A DNA stretch of 64,000 nucleotides from Actinomycetota bacterium (lineage in GTDB: Bacteria > Actinomycetota > Acidimicrobiia > IMCC26256 > PALSA-555). The notes under the pieces were generated by a model. That model saw nothing but the letters and a program-made list of their open reading frames with translations. It searched no databases and was not told the DNA's origin. The stretch is from the NCBI GenBank assembly GCA_003140175.1, contig PLJD01000043.1, positions 77,271-141,270 of the forward strand, given 5' to 3'. The translations under genes and the position numbers were made by a program. Numbering within the stretch: position 1 is the first letter of the stretch; every line of letters starts with the position of its first letter. Positions 8,148-16,848 of this stretch are shown here, one piece after another.

Positions 8148-8978
8148 GTGAGTGGTCCACGGATCGGCGTGGTCACCGGAGCAGGCCGAGGTATGGGCCT
8201 GGCCTGTGCTCGGCGCATCGCAACCACAGTCGAAACGATCGTGCTCGTCGATCGTGACGAGGCGAGCACGCGAGCAGCGAGCAGTGAGCTCGCACAGCAT
8301 GCCGAGGTCGTCTCAATGGTGGCGGATGTCTCGGACCCGACTGCGATGACAGCACTCGCGGCGCACGTCGCAACCGGCTCCCTGCGTGCGGTCGCGCACG
8401 CCGCTGGCGTCTCACCGACGATGGCGAGCTGGCGAGACATCCTCCGAGTCGACCTCGTCGGAACGGCGCTCGTCGTCGATTCGCTGTCGCCGTTCGTCCG
8501 AGCGGGTACCGCAGCCGTTTGCTTCGCGTCCATGTCCGCGTCCCTCCTGGGTCGCGACGGCGACCCTGCCGTTGATGCCACGCTCGACGATCCCCTGAGC
8601 AGCACGTTCCTCGAGGATCTCCGACGGGCGGTGGGCCCTTCGATCGAAGAGTCGGGCGTGGCGTATGCCTGGGCGAAGCGCGGCGTGCAACGCCTCGCCC
8701 GCCGGGTCGCGATCGATTGGGGTCGGAGCGGTGGGCGTATCTGTTCGGTCTCACCGGGGATGATCGACACTCCCCAGGGCCGCCAAGAAGCCGCAGCGCA
8801 GCCAGCCATGGCGGTGCTGCTGGAGCGGACTCCGCTGAGCCGTGAGGGCACCCCCGACGAGATAGCGGCCGTCGTGTCGTTTCTTTTGTCGGACGAAGCG
8901 TCGTTCGTCACCGGTACCGATGTGCTGGTCGACGGCGGCGTTTGCGCTGCCGTCGAGGATTCGCCTTTCTTGCACTAG
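8148..8978 (+). CDS. Short-chain dehydrogenase/reductase
   Basis: A complete 276-residue classical SDR. Visible motifs: cofactor loop VVTGAGRGMG (about residues 8-17), acidic DRDE after beta2 favouring NAD(H), DVSD, AHAAGV in place of NNAG, catalytic Ser in FASMSAS, Tyr-Lys in YAWAKRGVQ, and the C-terminal SFLLSDEASFVTGTDVLVDGG. It oxidises or reduces a hydroxyl/ketone pair, probably in a CoA-ester or sterol-like pathway judging by neighbours. The start is GTG 8148. The long insertion between Ser and Tyr resembles 3-alpha-hydroxysteroid dehydrogenase-type SDRs. Confidence 0.87.
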   Translation: MSGPRIGVVTGAGRGMGLACARRIATTVETIVLVDRDEASTRAASSELAQHAEVVSMVADVSDPTAMTALAAHVATGSLRAVAHAAGVSPTMASWRDILRVDLVGTALVVDSLSPFVRAGTAAVCFASMSASLLGRDGDPAVDATLDDPLSSTFLEDLRRAVGPSIEESGVAYAWAKRGVQRLARRVAIDWGRSGGRICSVSPGMIDTPQGRQEAAAQPAMAVLLERTPLSREGTPDEIAAVVSFLLSDEASFVTGTDVLVDGGVCAAVEDSPFLH

Positions 8979-9225
8979 AAGGCGACCTCAGGATGCTGAC
9001 GAGCGTCGATTCGATCGTCTCGGTCGAAGCGCGTGGTTTGCGTCGGTGCGGGAGGAGTCGACGGCGGGAGGTTGTCCCGATTTGCGCGACGGAGCGAGCG
9101 CCCAGGACCGGGATCAGGCCCTGTCCCAGGATCCACAACGACTCGAGCCGACCGCCCTGGGGGCGATGGTGGCCGGGCACCTACGCTCCCGTCCGACCGC
9201 CGTCTGCCACTCCAAAGGAGAGCCG

Positions 9226-9537
9226 ATGCCCAAGGGATACGTCATCTTGACCGAGGACATCAAGGACCAGTCGGGCATGAGTGCGTACGGCCGAGCGGCC
9301 GCACCATCAATGGCCGAAGGCGGTGCCTCGGTCCTGGCGGTCGATCCAGCGCCCCAGGTGTTCGAAGGCGAGTGGCACGGCGACCAGACTGTCATTCTCG
9401 AGTTCGAATCGGTGGAAGCCGCGCGTGCCTGGTACGGGTCGGCCGCTTACGAGGCAGCGAAGCCGCTGCGGTACGCCGCAGCCGACACGAACGCCGTGAT
9501 CGTCTCGGGCTTCGAGATGCCGCCGCGATCGTCCTGA
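9226..9537 (+). CDS. DUF1330 family small protein
   Basis: A 103-residue ferredoxin-like alpha+beta barrel protein starting at ATG 9226 with AAAGGAG six bases upstream. The pattern KGYVILTEDIKD, followed by VILEFESVEAARAWYGSAAY and the final NAVIVSGFE, is characteristic of DUF1330, a dimeric family near EthD-like proteins and without an established reaction. It lies 247 bp after the SDR, and the gap contains nothing recognisable. It is frequent in catabolic clusters. Confidence 0.85.
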   Translation: MPKGYVILTEDIKDQSGMSAYGRAAAPSMAEGGASVLAVDPAPQVFEGEWHGDQTVILEFESVEAARAWYGSAAYEAAKPLRYAAADTNAVIVSGFEMPPRSS

Positions 9538-9816
9538 GCGAACGTCAAGCGCCTCAGCTCGCCACCGACGCGGGTGAGGGGAATACCTCGACGTGTTCAC
9601 CCTCGGTTGCCCGCGTCTCGAGCTGAACGACGACGAATTGCGGCGAGACGACGGACTCGCTGGTGGCTGGCTGCCCGGGGGATGGTCGCGGTCTTACCGC
9701 AGCGGACCATCTCCGCGCGGAGAGCCTCCTCGATCTGCGCGTCGGAACCCATCGGGGTTGAACAGATCGAAGCCGCGCTCCACGCCGCGCCCGCGGGAGC
9801 GCGCTGCCATCGCAGG

Positions 9817-10836
9817 TCACCAGCCGTAGTCGGCGGTCGCGGCGAGCTCCGCGGCATCGCTCATGAGCTGCAGCACGATCGGTCCGAAGCTGGAGCTTCT
9901 CGTCGTCGCCGGCTCGCTGGAATCCCTGCTCAAGCACAACCGCGAGCTTCCACTTGGCGAGGATGACGTAGTAGTCGATGTCGCCCACCTGCCGGCCCGA
10001 CACGTCGGCGTAAGGGGCCAGGAGCTGCGAGCGTGAGGGCATGCCGGTCAGGTCGACGTAGCTGGCCTCCGACGCCTCTCGGGCCTGGGTGTCCGCGGGC
10101 CAGCTCTGCACCATCGAGGCGCGGTCGAGCTTCGGTTCACCGACCGTGCCCATCTCCCAGTCGACGATCGCGGCGAGCCGCGCCGGCGCGCCGTCGTGAT
10201 ACATGACGTTGGCGAACTGGTAATCGCCATGCATCAAGCCGGGGATGAAAAGCCCATCGGGCGGTGCGTGCGGAGCCACGCGGCGGCGACATCGAAGCCC
10301 GGGAGTTCGCGATCTTTGTTCCGCTCGAGGAACGCGGTCCAGCGGTCGACCGGGCGCTCGTGGAAGCCGTCGGGGCGCCCGAGGTCGTGCAGCCCCTTGG
10401 CCTGCCGGTCGACCGTCGAGAGCAGGGCTATGCCTTCCGCCAGCTGGTAGCCGAGACCAGCGCCCGCCTCGATCTCGGTGCGAATGGCGCGGGCCAGCCG
10501 TCGCGACCCATGGGCGACCAGCCGTCGACGTATCCCATGAGGTAGAAGGCCCGGCCGAGCACCGAGGCGTCCTCGCACATCGCGATCGCGGGGGTGTGGG
10601 GCACGTCGGTGCCGTCGAGGGCCTCGATGATGCGCCATTCGCGCAGGATGGCCTCGTCGCGGCTCGCTGGCGCGGCGGGCGGCGGGATCCGGATGACGCA
10701 CCGCTCGTCACCGCGGCGGATCTCGTAGATCTCGTTTCTGGGTCCCGCCCGAGAGGAAGCGGTTCACGATGGGCTCGCCCGCCCCGGGTGCGCCGCGGTC
10801 GTCCATCCACGCGGCAAGCCGCTCGAAGTCGATCAC
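9817..10836 (-). pseudogene. Aminoglycoside phosphotransferase-family (ACAD10-like) gene with three frameshifts
   Basis: The protein can be rebuilt by joining frames from GTG 10836: VIDFERLAAWMDDRGAPG, a phosphate loop ending FLSGGTQ (shift 1 near 10738), a kinase N-lobe with EWRIIEALDGTDVPHTP, LERNKDRELPGFDVAAAWL (shift 2 near 10265), catalytic GLMHGDYQFANVMYH and IVDWEMGTVGEPKLD, then LEQGFQRAGDDEKLQ (shift 3 near 9890) and FGPIVLQLMSDAAELAATAD. The family phosphorylates hydroxyacyl-CoA or related substrates and often sits beside acyl-CoA dehydrogenases, as here (GTGA overlap with 10833). Three independent shifts make it non-functional unless they are sequencing errors. No confident gene occupies 9538-9816. 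Confidence 0.75.
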
Positions 10837-11139
10837 GGGCTCCCCGCTTCGTGCTCGAGGCGCTCGACGGACGTCGCTCGGGCGGCCTCCAGGTTCCTCG
10901 GGATCCGCTCCGTGAGCCAGACGTCGCTGTTCGGCCGATCGTGACTCCGCACCTGGCGCGCCATGGCGATCGTGTGGACCTCGGTCGGGCGGTCGGCGAG
11001 ACTCACGATGGCGGCATCGTGCATCATGTCGAAGAACGGCATCTCGTTCGTGACCCCCAGGGCGCCGCGCACCGGCATCGCCCCGCCGCCCCTGAGTTGG
11101 GCCTGGGAGCGGCGGTCATCGGTCGACTCCGCTCGGACC
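10833..11139 (-). pseudogene. C-terminal fragment of an acyl-CoA dehydrogenase
   Basis: About 100 codons encode the last helices of an acyl-CoA dehydrogenase: VRGALGVTNEMPFFDMMHDA, then DRPTEVHTIAMARQV, where an Ile/Val-x-GxGG motif and the (D/G)P-EVH signature normally occur. The N-terminal ~300 residues, with the FAD- and substrate-binding domains, are absent. Its stop overlaps the start of the phosphotransferase remnant (GTGA), so the two were once an operon. It begins right after the stop of the gene at 11140. Confidence 0.7.
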
Positions 11140-11478
11140 TCAGATTGCGGGCTCGAGGATGGCGTCGAAGGTGGATGCTCCGCTATCGGGTACTCGCGGT
11201 TGACGCCAGACCTCGACCGGGAACGAGACGGTGACGAGCGCGCAGTACAACCAGAGCAGGTGCTTGGCGTCGTCGGGAAGGGCGTCCATCGAGAACTGCT
11301 CGAGGTAGGTCATGGCCGCTTCCAGCCGTGGGAACGCTGCGTCGTAGAAGCTCTGGAGCTCGTCCATGGTGCTGGCCAGGCGCTTGGCGTATCGCTCGCG
11401 CTCGCTCGGGAGCGCCCAGTTTGCGAAGGGGTCGAGGTCGGCGAACTCGGTCGGTAGTGACAGGGGTGCGGTCGGCAT
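11140..11478 (-). CDS. Conserved hypothetical protein linked to the Rieske oxygenase
   Basis: A 112-residue protein predicted to be mostly helical, starting at ATG 11478. It opens LSLPTEFADLDPFANWALPS and ends VTVSFPVEVWRQPRVPDSGA. I recall similar short proteins encoded directly after Rieske oxygenases in actinobacteria, but no function is known. It lies 17 bp downstream of the oxygenase and surely shares its mRNA. It has no signal peptide, cysteine motif or membrane span. Confidence 0.65.
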   Translation of the reverse strand: MPTAPLSLPTEFADLDPFANWALPSERERYAKRLASTMDELQSFYDAAFPRLEAAMTYLEQFSMDALPDDAKHLLWLYCALVTVSFPVEVWRQPRVPDSGASTFDAILEPAI

Positions 11479-11495
11479 CGGTGGGTCTCCTCGCC

Positions 11496-12788
11496 TCAGG
11501 CCCGGACCGGCGTCTTGGCCGGCTGCTGCTGCTGCTGGTACTCGCTCACGTAGCGCCGGGCGGTGTGGTGGAGATGACGCAGCAGGACCTCCTGGTCGCC
11601 CAAGGGGAAGGTCTTTACGGGAGTGGACGACTCGAGCATCGTCTGCGTGGCCTCGAGGGTGTTGCCGTCCTGGAGGGCGTACTCCTTGAACGTGACGACG
11701 GCGAGCTCCTGGGCGAGGCGCTCGCGCGCGTTCTTCGGCGGCGCGAAGTAGCAGGTGCCTTCGAAGATGTGCGTGTTGTACGACGTCGGCCAGTAGTGGT
11801 ACGTGAGCACCCAGTTCGGCTTCCAGATGAGCAACATGAAGTTCGGGAAGAAGACGTAAGAGTCGAGGCCCCACGCCTTGTGCTGCGCCGGGTTGAGCCC
11901 GGGCGGCAGCTCATCGAGGCCGATGTCGGGCGCGTCCCACGGGCCGAACAGCCCGCTGCGGAGCTTCTGCTCGATCGGCTTCACCATGCTCGGGTCCTTG
12001 GGCGGAGCCATGCCACCCCACGACGAGACCATGCCGTGCGGGCCGTCGATCTCGTACGCCAACGCCTCGTAGCCGCGGCCGACAAGTTTTCGTGACTCCT
12101 CGGCGACCGCCTGTTTCGCGTGCAGGACCGGCGCGTGGTAGAACTCGGCGAACGCGTCGATGAAGAGCTTCCAGTTGCTCCCGACCTCCGCGCGGTACTT
12201 GTGGACTTGGGTGAGCTCGTGGAACGGATAGCCCGCGATCCCCTTGCCGAGTTCCCCGAGGTACTCGCGGAGCGGGGTCGTGTTCGAGGGATCGAGGTTC
12301 ACGAAGATGAACCCCTCCCACACCTCGACCTGCACCGAGGCGAGGGGATAGTCGGCCTTGTCGAGGTCGAAGAACTCCGACTCCTGCTGCACGAAGGTCA
12401 GATCGCCGTTGAGGCTGTAGCGCCACGCGTGGTACTTGCAGGTGAACTGGCGGCACGTCCCGCTCGTCTCCTCGCCGGGGTAGTCCTGCCAGACGAGCTT
12501 GTTGCCGCGGTGGCGACAGATGTTGTGGAAGGCACGAACCTCGTCATCCGAGGCCCGCACGACGACGATCGACGTGCGGGCGGAATCGATCTCTTTGGTG
12601 AAGAAGCTCCCGACTTTCGGCAGCTGCTCCATGCGCCCGACGTTGAGCCACGTCCGGGCGAAGATCGCCTCGCGTTCGAGCTCGTAGAACTCCGGCGAGA
12701 TCGAGTCGTCATAGGAGACCGGACTCGTGCCGAGCTCGGGATAGTGCTCGGTCCAAGACCCCTCGGCAGGCTTGGGGAAATGCGGCAT
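11496..12788 (-). CDS. Rieske [2Fe-2S] non-heme iron oxygenase, catalytic (alpha) subunit
   Basis: A 430-residue ring-hydroxylating oxygenase. The N-terminal Rieske domain has the CRH...C--H ligand set (CRHRGNKL and CRQFTCKYHAWRY). The catalytic domain carries the mononuclear iron ligands in FIDAFAEFYHAPVLH (His-x4-His). These enzymes insert O2 into aromatic rings or sterols with a separate reductase; none is adjacent, and the NTF2-like protein at 687 could be a distant small subunit. ATG 12788 has a GGAGG-like site upstream. The C-terminus has a run of glutamines (EYQQQQQPAK). The promoter is shared with the gene at 6241. Confidence 0.92.
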   Translation of the reverse strand: MPHFPKPAEGSWTEHYPELGTSPVSYDDSISPEFYELEREAIFARTWLNVGRMEQLPKVGSFFTKEIDSARTSIVVVRASDDEVRAFHNICRHRGNKLVWQDYPGEETSGTCRQFTCKYHAWRYSLNGDLTFVQQESEFFDLDKADYPLASVQVEVWEGFIFVNLDPSNTTPLREYLGELGKGIAGYPFHELTQVHKYRAEVGSNWKLFIDAFAEFYHAPVLHAKQAVAEESRKLVGRGYEALAYEIDGPHGMVSSWGGMAPPKDPSMVKPIEQKLRSGLFGPWDAPDIGLDELPPGLNPAQHKAWGLDSYVFFPNFMLLIWKPNWVLTYHYWPTSYNTHIFEGTCYFAPPKNARERLAQELAVVTFKEYALQDGNTLEATQTMLESSTPVKTFPLGDQEVLLRHLHHTARRYVSEYQQQQQPAKTPVRA

Positions 12789-12798
12789 GTGGTCGATC

Positions 12799-12866
12799 CC
12801 TCCGGTCAGGTGGGCGCAGCGGGTGTACGATAGCACCAATTGCAAAAAAAGAGAAGCCCGTTTCCG
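12799..12866 (-). promoter_or_regulatory. Promoter and leader E of the Rieske oxygenase
   Basis: A near copy of 6247-6313, conserved from the CGGAAACGGG block through TTTTTGCAATT and GTGCTATCGTACACC to the CCTGACCGGAGG ribosome-binding site, starting 10 bp before the start codon. Conservation across both promoter and leader suggests a duplicated control region or a shared regulator. Confidence 0.6.
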
Positions 12867-12975
12867 CCTCCGAAGCGTACCGCCGTCAGTGGATCGGTTC
12901 GTCGGGCGTCGGTGATCCCCCGCCGCGCGACGTGCGTACGCTACGTCGCTGGCTTGACGAGAAGTACGGAGCAAC

Positions 12976-13905
12976 ATGAGTGACGGCGTCGTCGAGGAAG
13001 GCGTGCTCGACCCGCGGGTCGTCGAGTGGTTCGCTGCGAACCCGATGATGCGACAGCCATTCGAGGACTTTTCGCCCGAGATGCTCGCACTCGCCCGGGC
13101 TCCCGTTGGAGCCTCGCCAACGCGCGAGATCGCCCGGGTGACCGACGATGTCGTCGACGGCGTCCCAGTCCGCATCTACCAGAACGACGGCGCGCCCTCC
13201 GGGCTCGTCGTGTACCTCCATGGCGGTGGGTTCTGCATCGGCAGCGTGGGGCTCATGGACAACATCGCTCGAGAGCTCGCGCATGCCACCGACGCCGTGG
13301 TGGTATCGGTCGAGTATCGGCTCGCTCCCGAGCATCCGTATCCCGCGGGTCTCGACGACTGCGAGGCGGTCACGCGGTGGGCGCTCAAGAGCGCGTCACG
13401 CCTCGGCGTGTCCCCCAACCGTGTCGCGGTGGCGGGAGAGAGTGCTGGCGGCAACCTCGCCGCCGCGGTGACGCTCCGCCTGCGCGGCGACGTCGATGTT
13501 CCGTTGGCCGGTCAGGTGCTCATGTACCCGGGGGTCGACGGCAACTCGAGGGCACATCGCTCACGCGAGGAGTTCGAGGGCGTGGTCCTGAGCCGCACGA
13601 CCATGGACGGGTTCTGGGAGCGGTATGCGGCGGGCCGCGACCTCGCCCACGACCCCTTCGCCGCCCCGTTGCAGGCCGAGAGCCTGGCCGGTCTGCCGTC
13701 GGCCATCGTCGTGCTCGGAGGCTGCGATCCGCTGCGCGACGAGGGCCGCCGCTATGCCGCTCGGCTGCTCGAGGAAGGGGTGGCGGTCCAGGAGGTCTGC
13801 TACCCGGGTCAACCCCACGGGTTCATCAACTTTCAGCTGCCCGCCGCCGAGGACGCCGTCGGGCGGATCGGCGCATGGCTGGCTTCGTTGTTCGGGCGCG
13901 CCTGA
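12976..13905 (+). CDS. Alpha/beta hydrolase, hormone-sensitive-lipase family esterase
   Basis: A 309-residue esterase of the abhydrolase_3/HSL type. The oxyanion motif is YLHGGGFCIG, the nucleophile elbow GESAGGN, the acidic residue lies in GGCDPLRDEG, and the catalytic His in QPHGFINF. An N-terminal cap segment (FAANPMMRQPFEDFSPEML) precedes the core. It hydrolyses short acyl esters or lactones in the cytoplasm. GGAG precedes ATG 12976. It is divergent from the Rieske oxygenase across 187 bp, so both may respond to the same signal. A broken relative is at 54951. Confidence 0.9.
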   Translation: MSDGVVEEGVLDPRVVEWFAANPMMRQPFEDFSPEMLALARAPVGASPTREIARVTDDVVDGVPVRIYQNDGAPSGLVVYLHGGGFCIGSVGLMDNIARELAHATDAVVVSVEYRLAPEHPYPAGLDDCEAVTRWALKSASRLGVSPNRVAVAGESAGGNLAAAVTLRLRGDVDVPLAGQVLMYPGVDGNSRAHRSREEFEGVVLSRTTMDGFWERYAAGRDLAHDPFAAPLQAESLAGLPSAIVVLGGCDPLRDEGRRYAARLLEEGVAVQEVCYPGQPHGFINFQLPAAEDAVGRIGAWLASLFGRA

Positions 13906-13963
13906 GTCGCTCGCGCTCGCACAACCCCATCAGGGTCGCCTTCTCCACGGTGTTGAAACGTCG

Positions 13964-14150
13964 GGTGATGCATCCGGGGCAGTGCGCGCCCCTTCGGGCA
14001 CGTGTAGCCGTGCGAGAACGGGTGCTGCTGATCGCCCCGCACGCGCACGACCGCCTCCCCCGACACATCCACAACGATCCCGCAGACCGCGGTGCAGATC
14101 CGGCAGAAGCTCCGCACGGTTCGAATTTCGCCCTGCGTGCGGACCGAGGC
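13964..14150 (-). pseudogene. N-terminal scrap of a molybdopterin oxidoreductase
   Basis: On the minus strand, after the TetR stop, about 60 codons read RTVRSFCRICTAVCGIVVDV, then RVRGDQQHPFSHGYTCPKGR. This is the [4Fe-4S]-binding N-terminus (C-x2-C-x3-C ... TCPKGRA) of formate dehydrogenase/nitrate reductase-type molybdenum enzymes. The remaining ~600 residues are missing; the frame becomes unrecognisable after ALPRMHH and runs into the 3' end of the esterase gene. This is another gene of which only the head remains. Confidence 0.65.
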
Positions 14151-14208
14151 GGGATGGAGGTGCTCTATGACCTCGACCGCGTCTGAGAGCGCGCCGACCG
14201 CGCTCGGG

Positions 14209-14886
14209 TCAAGCGCCGAGGCCGTGGAGGCAGAACTCCCAGGTTTCCTCGGCGGTCAGACGCATCCGAGGGTCCTGGATGAGGCGGTTGCCGAACCAGC
14301 TGTACATCACCATCTGCTGCACCAACACGGCGGCGCGCCGCGGGTCGTTCACGTTGATCGACTTGGCCGCCGCCGCGTCGTCGATGAGCTCGACCAACAT
14401 CCGTGAGATGGGCTCCATAGCGAGCTTCACCCGCTCGGGGTGGGCGACCGCGAGCTGCACAGAGAACTCCGAGACCGGGCGGCGGTTGTGAGCGCCGCGC
14501 TTCGGTGGTGTCTCGACGGGTTCACACCACTCGTGGAGACGGGTCGTGAAGGCGCGGAGACGCGCGATGGGTTCGGTTTGGGCTTCGACGGCTTCGCGGA
14601 GGTCCGCGGCCGATTCGAGGATGGAGTTTTCGAAGAGCGCCAGCAGCAACTCGTCCTTGCCATCGAAGTACTGGTAGAAACCTCGCAGCGACTGTTCGGA
14701 ACGGTCGATGACTTCCTGGATCGTGAAGTCGGTCGTCCCCTTCTCATCGATCAGCTCGAACGCCGCATCCAAGTATCGCTGGGCCCGCTTCTCGGCACGC
14801 GAACGTGCTGCTAGCAGGCTTCGCGAGACCGCTCGCTGGCGCCACGCAGGCTCATTCGCCTCGTGAACGGGCCTCGTTTCGGCCAT
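14209..14886 (-). CDS. TetR-family transcriptional regulator, paralogue of the one at 4628
   Basis: A 225-residue TetR regulator with its helix-turn-helix in FTIQEVIDRSEQSLRGFYQY, then FDGKDELLLALFENS. It shares long blocks with the protein at 4628, so the two are recent paralogues. ATG 14886 is preferred over GTG 14904 because the latter sits directly on its purine-rich site. Its gene precedes the molybdopterin oxidoreductase remnant on the same strand, so it may once have controlled that enzyme. Confidence 0.88.
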   Translation of the reverse strand: MAETRPVHEANEPAWRQRAVSRSLLAARSRAEKRAQRYLDAAFELIDEKGTTDFTIQEVIDRSEQSLRGFYQYFDGKDELLLALFENSILESAADLREAVEAQTEPIARLRAFTTRLHEWCEPVETPPKRGAHNRRPVSEFSVQLAVAHPERVKLAMEPISRMLVELIDDAAAAKSINVNDPRRAAVLVQQMVMYSWFGNRLIQDPRMRLTAEETWEFCLHGLGA

Positions 14887-14904
14887 GTCGGATTCCGCTT
14901 TCAC

Positions 14905-15234
14905 CCCTCACAGGTTACCAGTACGTCCAATCGGAGAAGCACCTTTGGCGAAGGCCCGTACGTTGACCGGCCAGGTCGATTGGTCTGCCGGATCGACGAC
15001 ATCCATAGCCCCAGGGTCTCGCGCCGGTGTAACTCCCACGCGCAGGACTCGATCTTCAAGCGTCGCTCGGTTCCTGCGCTCGACTGGCTGCAGGAAGCCG
15101 CCCCGGCGACCGCTGGTGGATGCAGTTCTTTGGATACTTCTCGCAAACCGGCGGTGGGGTCGTAGTCGTTCCGTTTTTCGCATGGCCGAGCACCCTTTGG
15201 AGTCCGCAGGTTGAGTAGGACGGATCTGCTGAAG
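14905..15234. other. Intergenic stretch without a recognisable gene
   Basis: Only short overlapping open frames without family resemblance are seen between the TetR gene and repeat copy R1. A region upstream of the minus-strand TetR start could hold its promoter, but no clear hexamers stand out. Confidence 0.5.
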
Positions 15235-15376
15235 ACCCCATCAGGATCCCATCAAGTCGTTGCCCATGTGGTCACTCGACGTCCCGCGATGCCCACGATT
15301 GGCGGTCCGACTGGGCGAGAGTGACGGCAAGGGACCGAGTTTGCAGCCCTGACGGTTGAAGTCGAAGAGGACGGCA
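15235..15376 (+). repeat. Interspersed repeat, copy R1
   Basis: It begins with the paired 9-mer CCCATCAGGATCCCATCA and ends GTTGAAGTCGAAGAGGACGG. Over 142 bp it aligns with copies at 21760, 22753, 22948 and 32347, all in the same orientation. On the minus strand it can be read as a ~45-codon frame beginning VAVLFDFNRQ. It lies upstream of the glycosyltransferase cluster. Confidence 0.75.
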
Positions 15377-15519
15377 ACGACCATGACCCTTGGATCCTAG
15401 GATCACGCAGCGGTCCCCACCTCCCGACGAGTCGGACCAACCCGCGACCGGGGTCGGATGGCCTTAACCGGTGGCCCGTTCGCGACGCGCCGTACATTGC
15501 CAGGACAAGAGAGTCGCAA

Positions 15520-16224
15520 ATGGCACTCATAGCGAACATGGTCGGCCGCAACGAGGCGAACCGGTATCTCGTCGGAGTCCTCGGGCGCCTTCAGTCCTTC
15601 GTCGACCGCATTTGCTTCACCGACGACGCAAGCGATGACGCTACGCCGACACTTGCCGAGCTCTTCGGCGCTGACGTCGAGCAGACGAATCGCTGCCTCT
15701 TCGCTCAGGATGAGCACCTGCTCCGCACGATTGCGTGGCGTCACCTCGAACGACTGGCGAGAGCGGGAGACTGGGTCCTCGCCATCGACTGTGACGAGGT
15801 CTTTCATGGACAGGCGCGCCTGCCCGCGCTTCTCGACCGAGCCGACCTGGACGTGCTCGCGGTCACCTTGTTCAACATGTGGAACGAGACCCAGGTGCGG
15901 GTTGACGGGCACTGGCACCCGTCGTTCCTCTATCGGCTCTTTCGGTTCTATCCAGGTGGAGAGTTCGCCGATCAGAAGCTGGCGTGTGGCTCAGCGCCAA
16001 GTTACGTCCATCAGGCGATCGACGCCGGGAGGTCGCTCTCCGACACCGGTCTCGTCATCCAACACTTTGGCTACGCGAGCCCGGGCGACAAGCTGTCGAA
16101 ATACCGGCGCTACATTGAGCTTGACGGCGGCCGGTATCACCCACTCGCGCAACTCCGATCGATTCTCGACCCCACCCCGACCCTGGTCGACTGGAACGGC
16201 GCGACGTTGGACTCCACGCCATGA
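15520..16224 (+). CDS. GT-A-type glycosyltransferase
   Basis: A 234-residue single-domain protein opening ALIANMVGRNEANRYLVGVL, the nucleotide-sugar-binding start of family 2-like glycosyltransferases, with a metal-binding acidic motif in VLAIDCDEVF. The C-terminus (HFGYASPGDKLSKYRRYIEL) resembles small family 2 enzymes that modify surface polymers. No membrane span is visible, so it is cytoplasmic. It is the first plus-strand gene of a cluster with the enzymes at 16849 and 19686, separated from them by an opposite-strand collagen-like gene on which it converges. Confidence 0.82.
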   Translation: MALIANMVGRNEANRYLVGVLGRLQSFVDRICFTDDASDDATPTLAELFGADVEQTNRCLFAQDEHLLRTIAWRHLERLARAGDWVLAIDCDEVFHGQARLPALLDRADLDVLAVTLFNMWNETQVRVDGHWHPSFLYRLFRFYPGGEFADQKLACGSAPSYVHQAIDAGRSLSDTGLVIQHFGYASPGDKLSKYRRYIELDGGRYHPLAQLRSILDPTPTLVDWNGATLDSTP

Positions 16225-16265
16225 CAACGCGACGGCCTCGGACCGCGCGCTTCCCCGCACGTCGC

Positions 16266-16697
16266 TCACCCCGTAAAGCGTGGACTCACCTGGATTGCCG
16301 ACGGCGCGACGGCAGTTTGGGGTCCTTGAAACCCCTGCGGACCTTGGATTCCCTGCGGTCCTTGAAAGCCCTGGGGACCCTGGAAGCCCTGGGGACCCTG
16401 GAAGCCCTGGGGACCCTGGAAGCCCTGCGGTCCTTGGAAGCCCTGCGGTCCTTGGAAGCCCTGGAAGCCTTGGAAGCCTTGGAAGCCTTGGAAGCCCTGG
16501 AAGCCCTGCGGTCCCGACATCACCTGCGCTGCTCGGCGGCGAGGCGCCGCTTCCGCGGACTGCTGGCGGCGCAGCGCCCACCCGACGAGACCGCCTGGAA
16601 CCGAACCGCTGATCGAGACCACCGCCGCCGCTCGCGCGCCGCGGCTGAAAAAAGAACGGCGGGTCAGGCGCTTCCGGAAGTCTTCGTCGTTGGGCAC
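16266..16697 (-). CDS. Tat-exported collagen-like protein with Gly-Phe-Gln/Gly-Pro-Gln repeats
   Basis: A 143-residue protein from GTG 16697. The N-terminus has a twin-arginine motif (LTRRSFFSRGARAAAVVSIS) followed by a hydrophobic stretch and an AEA-like cleavage region (QSAEAAPRR). After MS come 22 uninterrupted Gly-X-Y triplets, nearly all GFQ or GPQ, including six GFQ in a row, then a short tail TAVAPSAIQVSPRFTG. Such repeats form collagen-like triple helices in bacterial surface and spore proteins. The C-terminus has no anchor, so it may be secreted or held by partners. Aromatic Phe in the X position of most triplets is unusual. It is flanked by glycosyltransferases, but the repeats lack Ser/Thr acceptors. 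Confidence 0.72.
   Translation of the reverse strand: MPNDEDFRKRLTRRSFFSRGARAAAVVSISGSVPGGLVGWALRRQQSAEAAPRRRAAQVMSGPQGFQGFQGFQGFQGFQGFQGPQGFQGPQGFQGPQGFQGPQGFQGPQGFQGPQGIQGPQGFQGPQTAVAPSAIQVSPRFTG
16317..16514 (-). repeat. 9-bp/18-bp coding repeat of the collagen-like domain
   Basis: 22 consecutive 9-bp units encode Gly-X-Gln triplets on the minus strand; units such as GGCTTCCAG alternate with GGACCGCAG or GGTCCCCAG. The near-identity of neighbouring units, including synonymous positions, indicates recent slippage or unequal crossing-over, so copy number probably varies among strains. Confidence 0.8.
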
Positions 16698-16848
16698 GAG
16701 GCATCCATCCCTTCCCCTCGGCGCCGCACCAAGCCTAACGAGAGCCGACGTCGGAAGTCCCGGCCCCAAGCCCGACCGTATTCGGGCCCGGCGGTAGGTT
16801 GCGAGGCGACGTGAGCCGTGAGCGCCGCCGATTGCCCTTGAGGTTGGC

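Noticed and set aside
15991-16704. Alternative minus-strand frame with Gly-Leu-Pro repeats
   Set aside because: A 9-bp repeat gives Gly-containing repeats in several frames; this one has no export signal and overlaps the 3' end of the glycosyltransferase at 15520.
16221-16814. Plus-strand frame rich in LEALGT/LEAL repeats
   Set aside because: It is the antisense of the Gly-X-Gln repeats; only the minus frame has a Tat signal and a regular collagen pattern.
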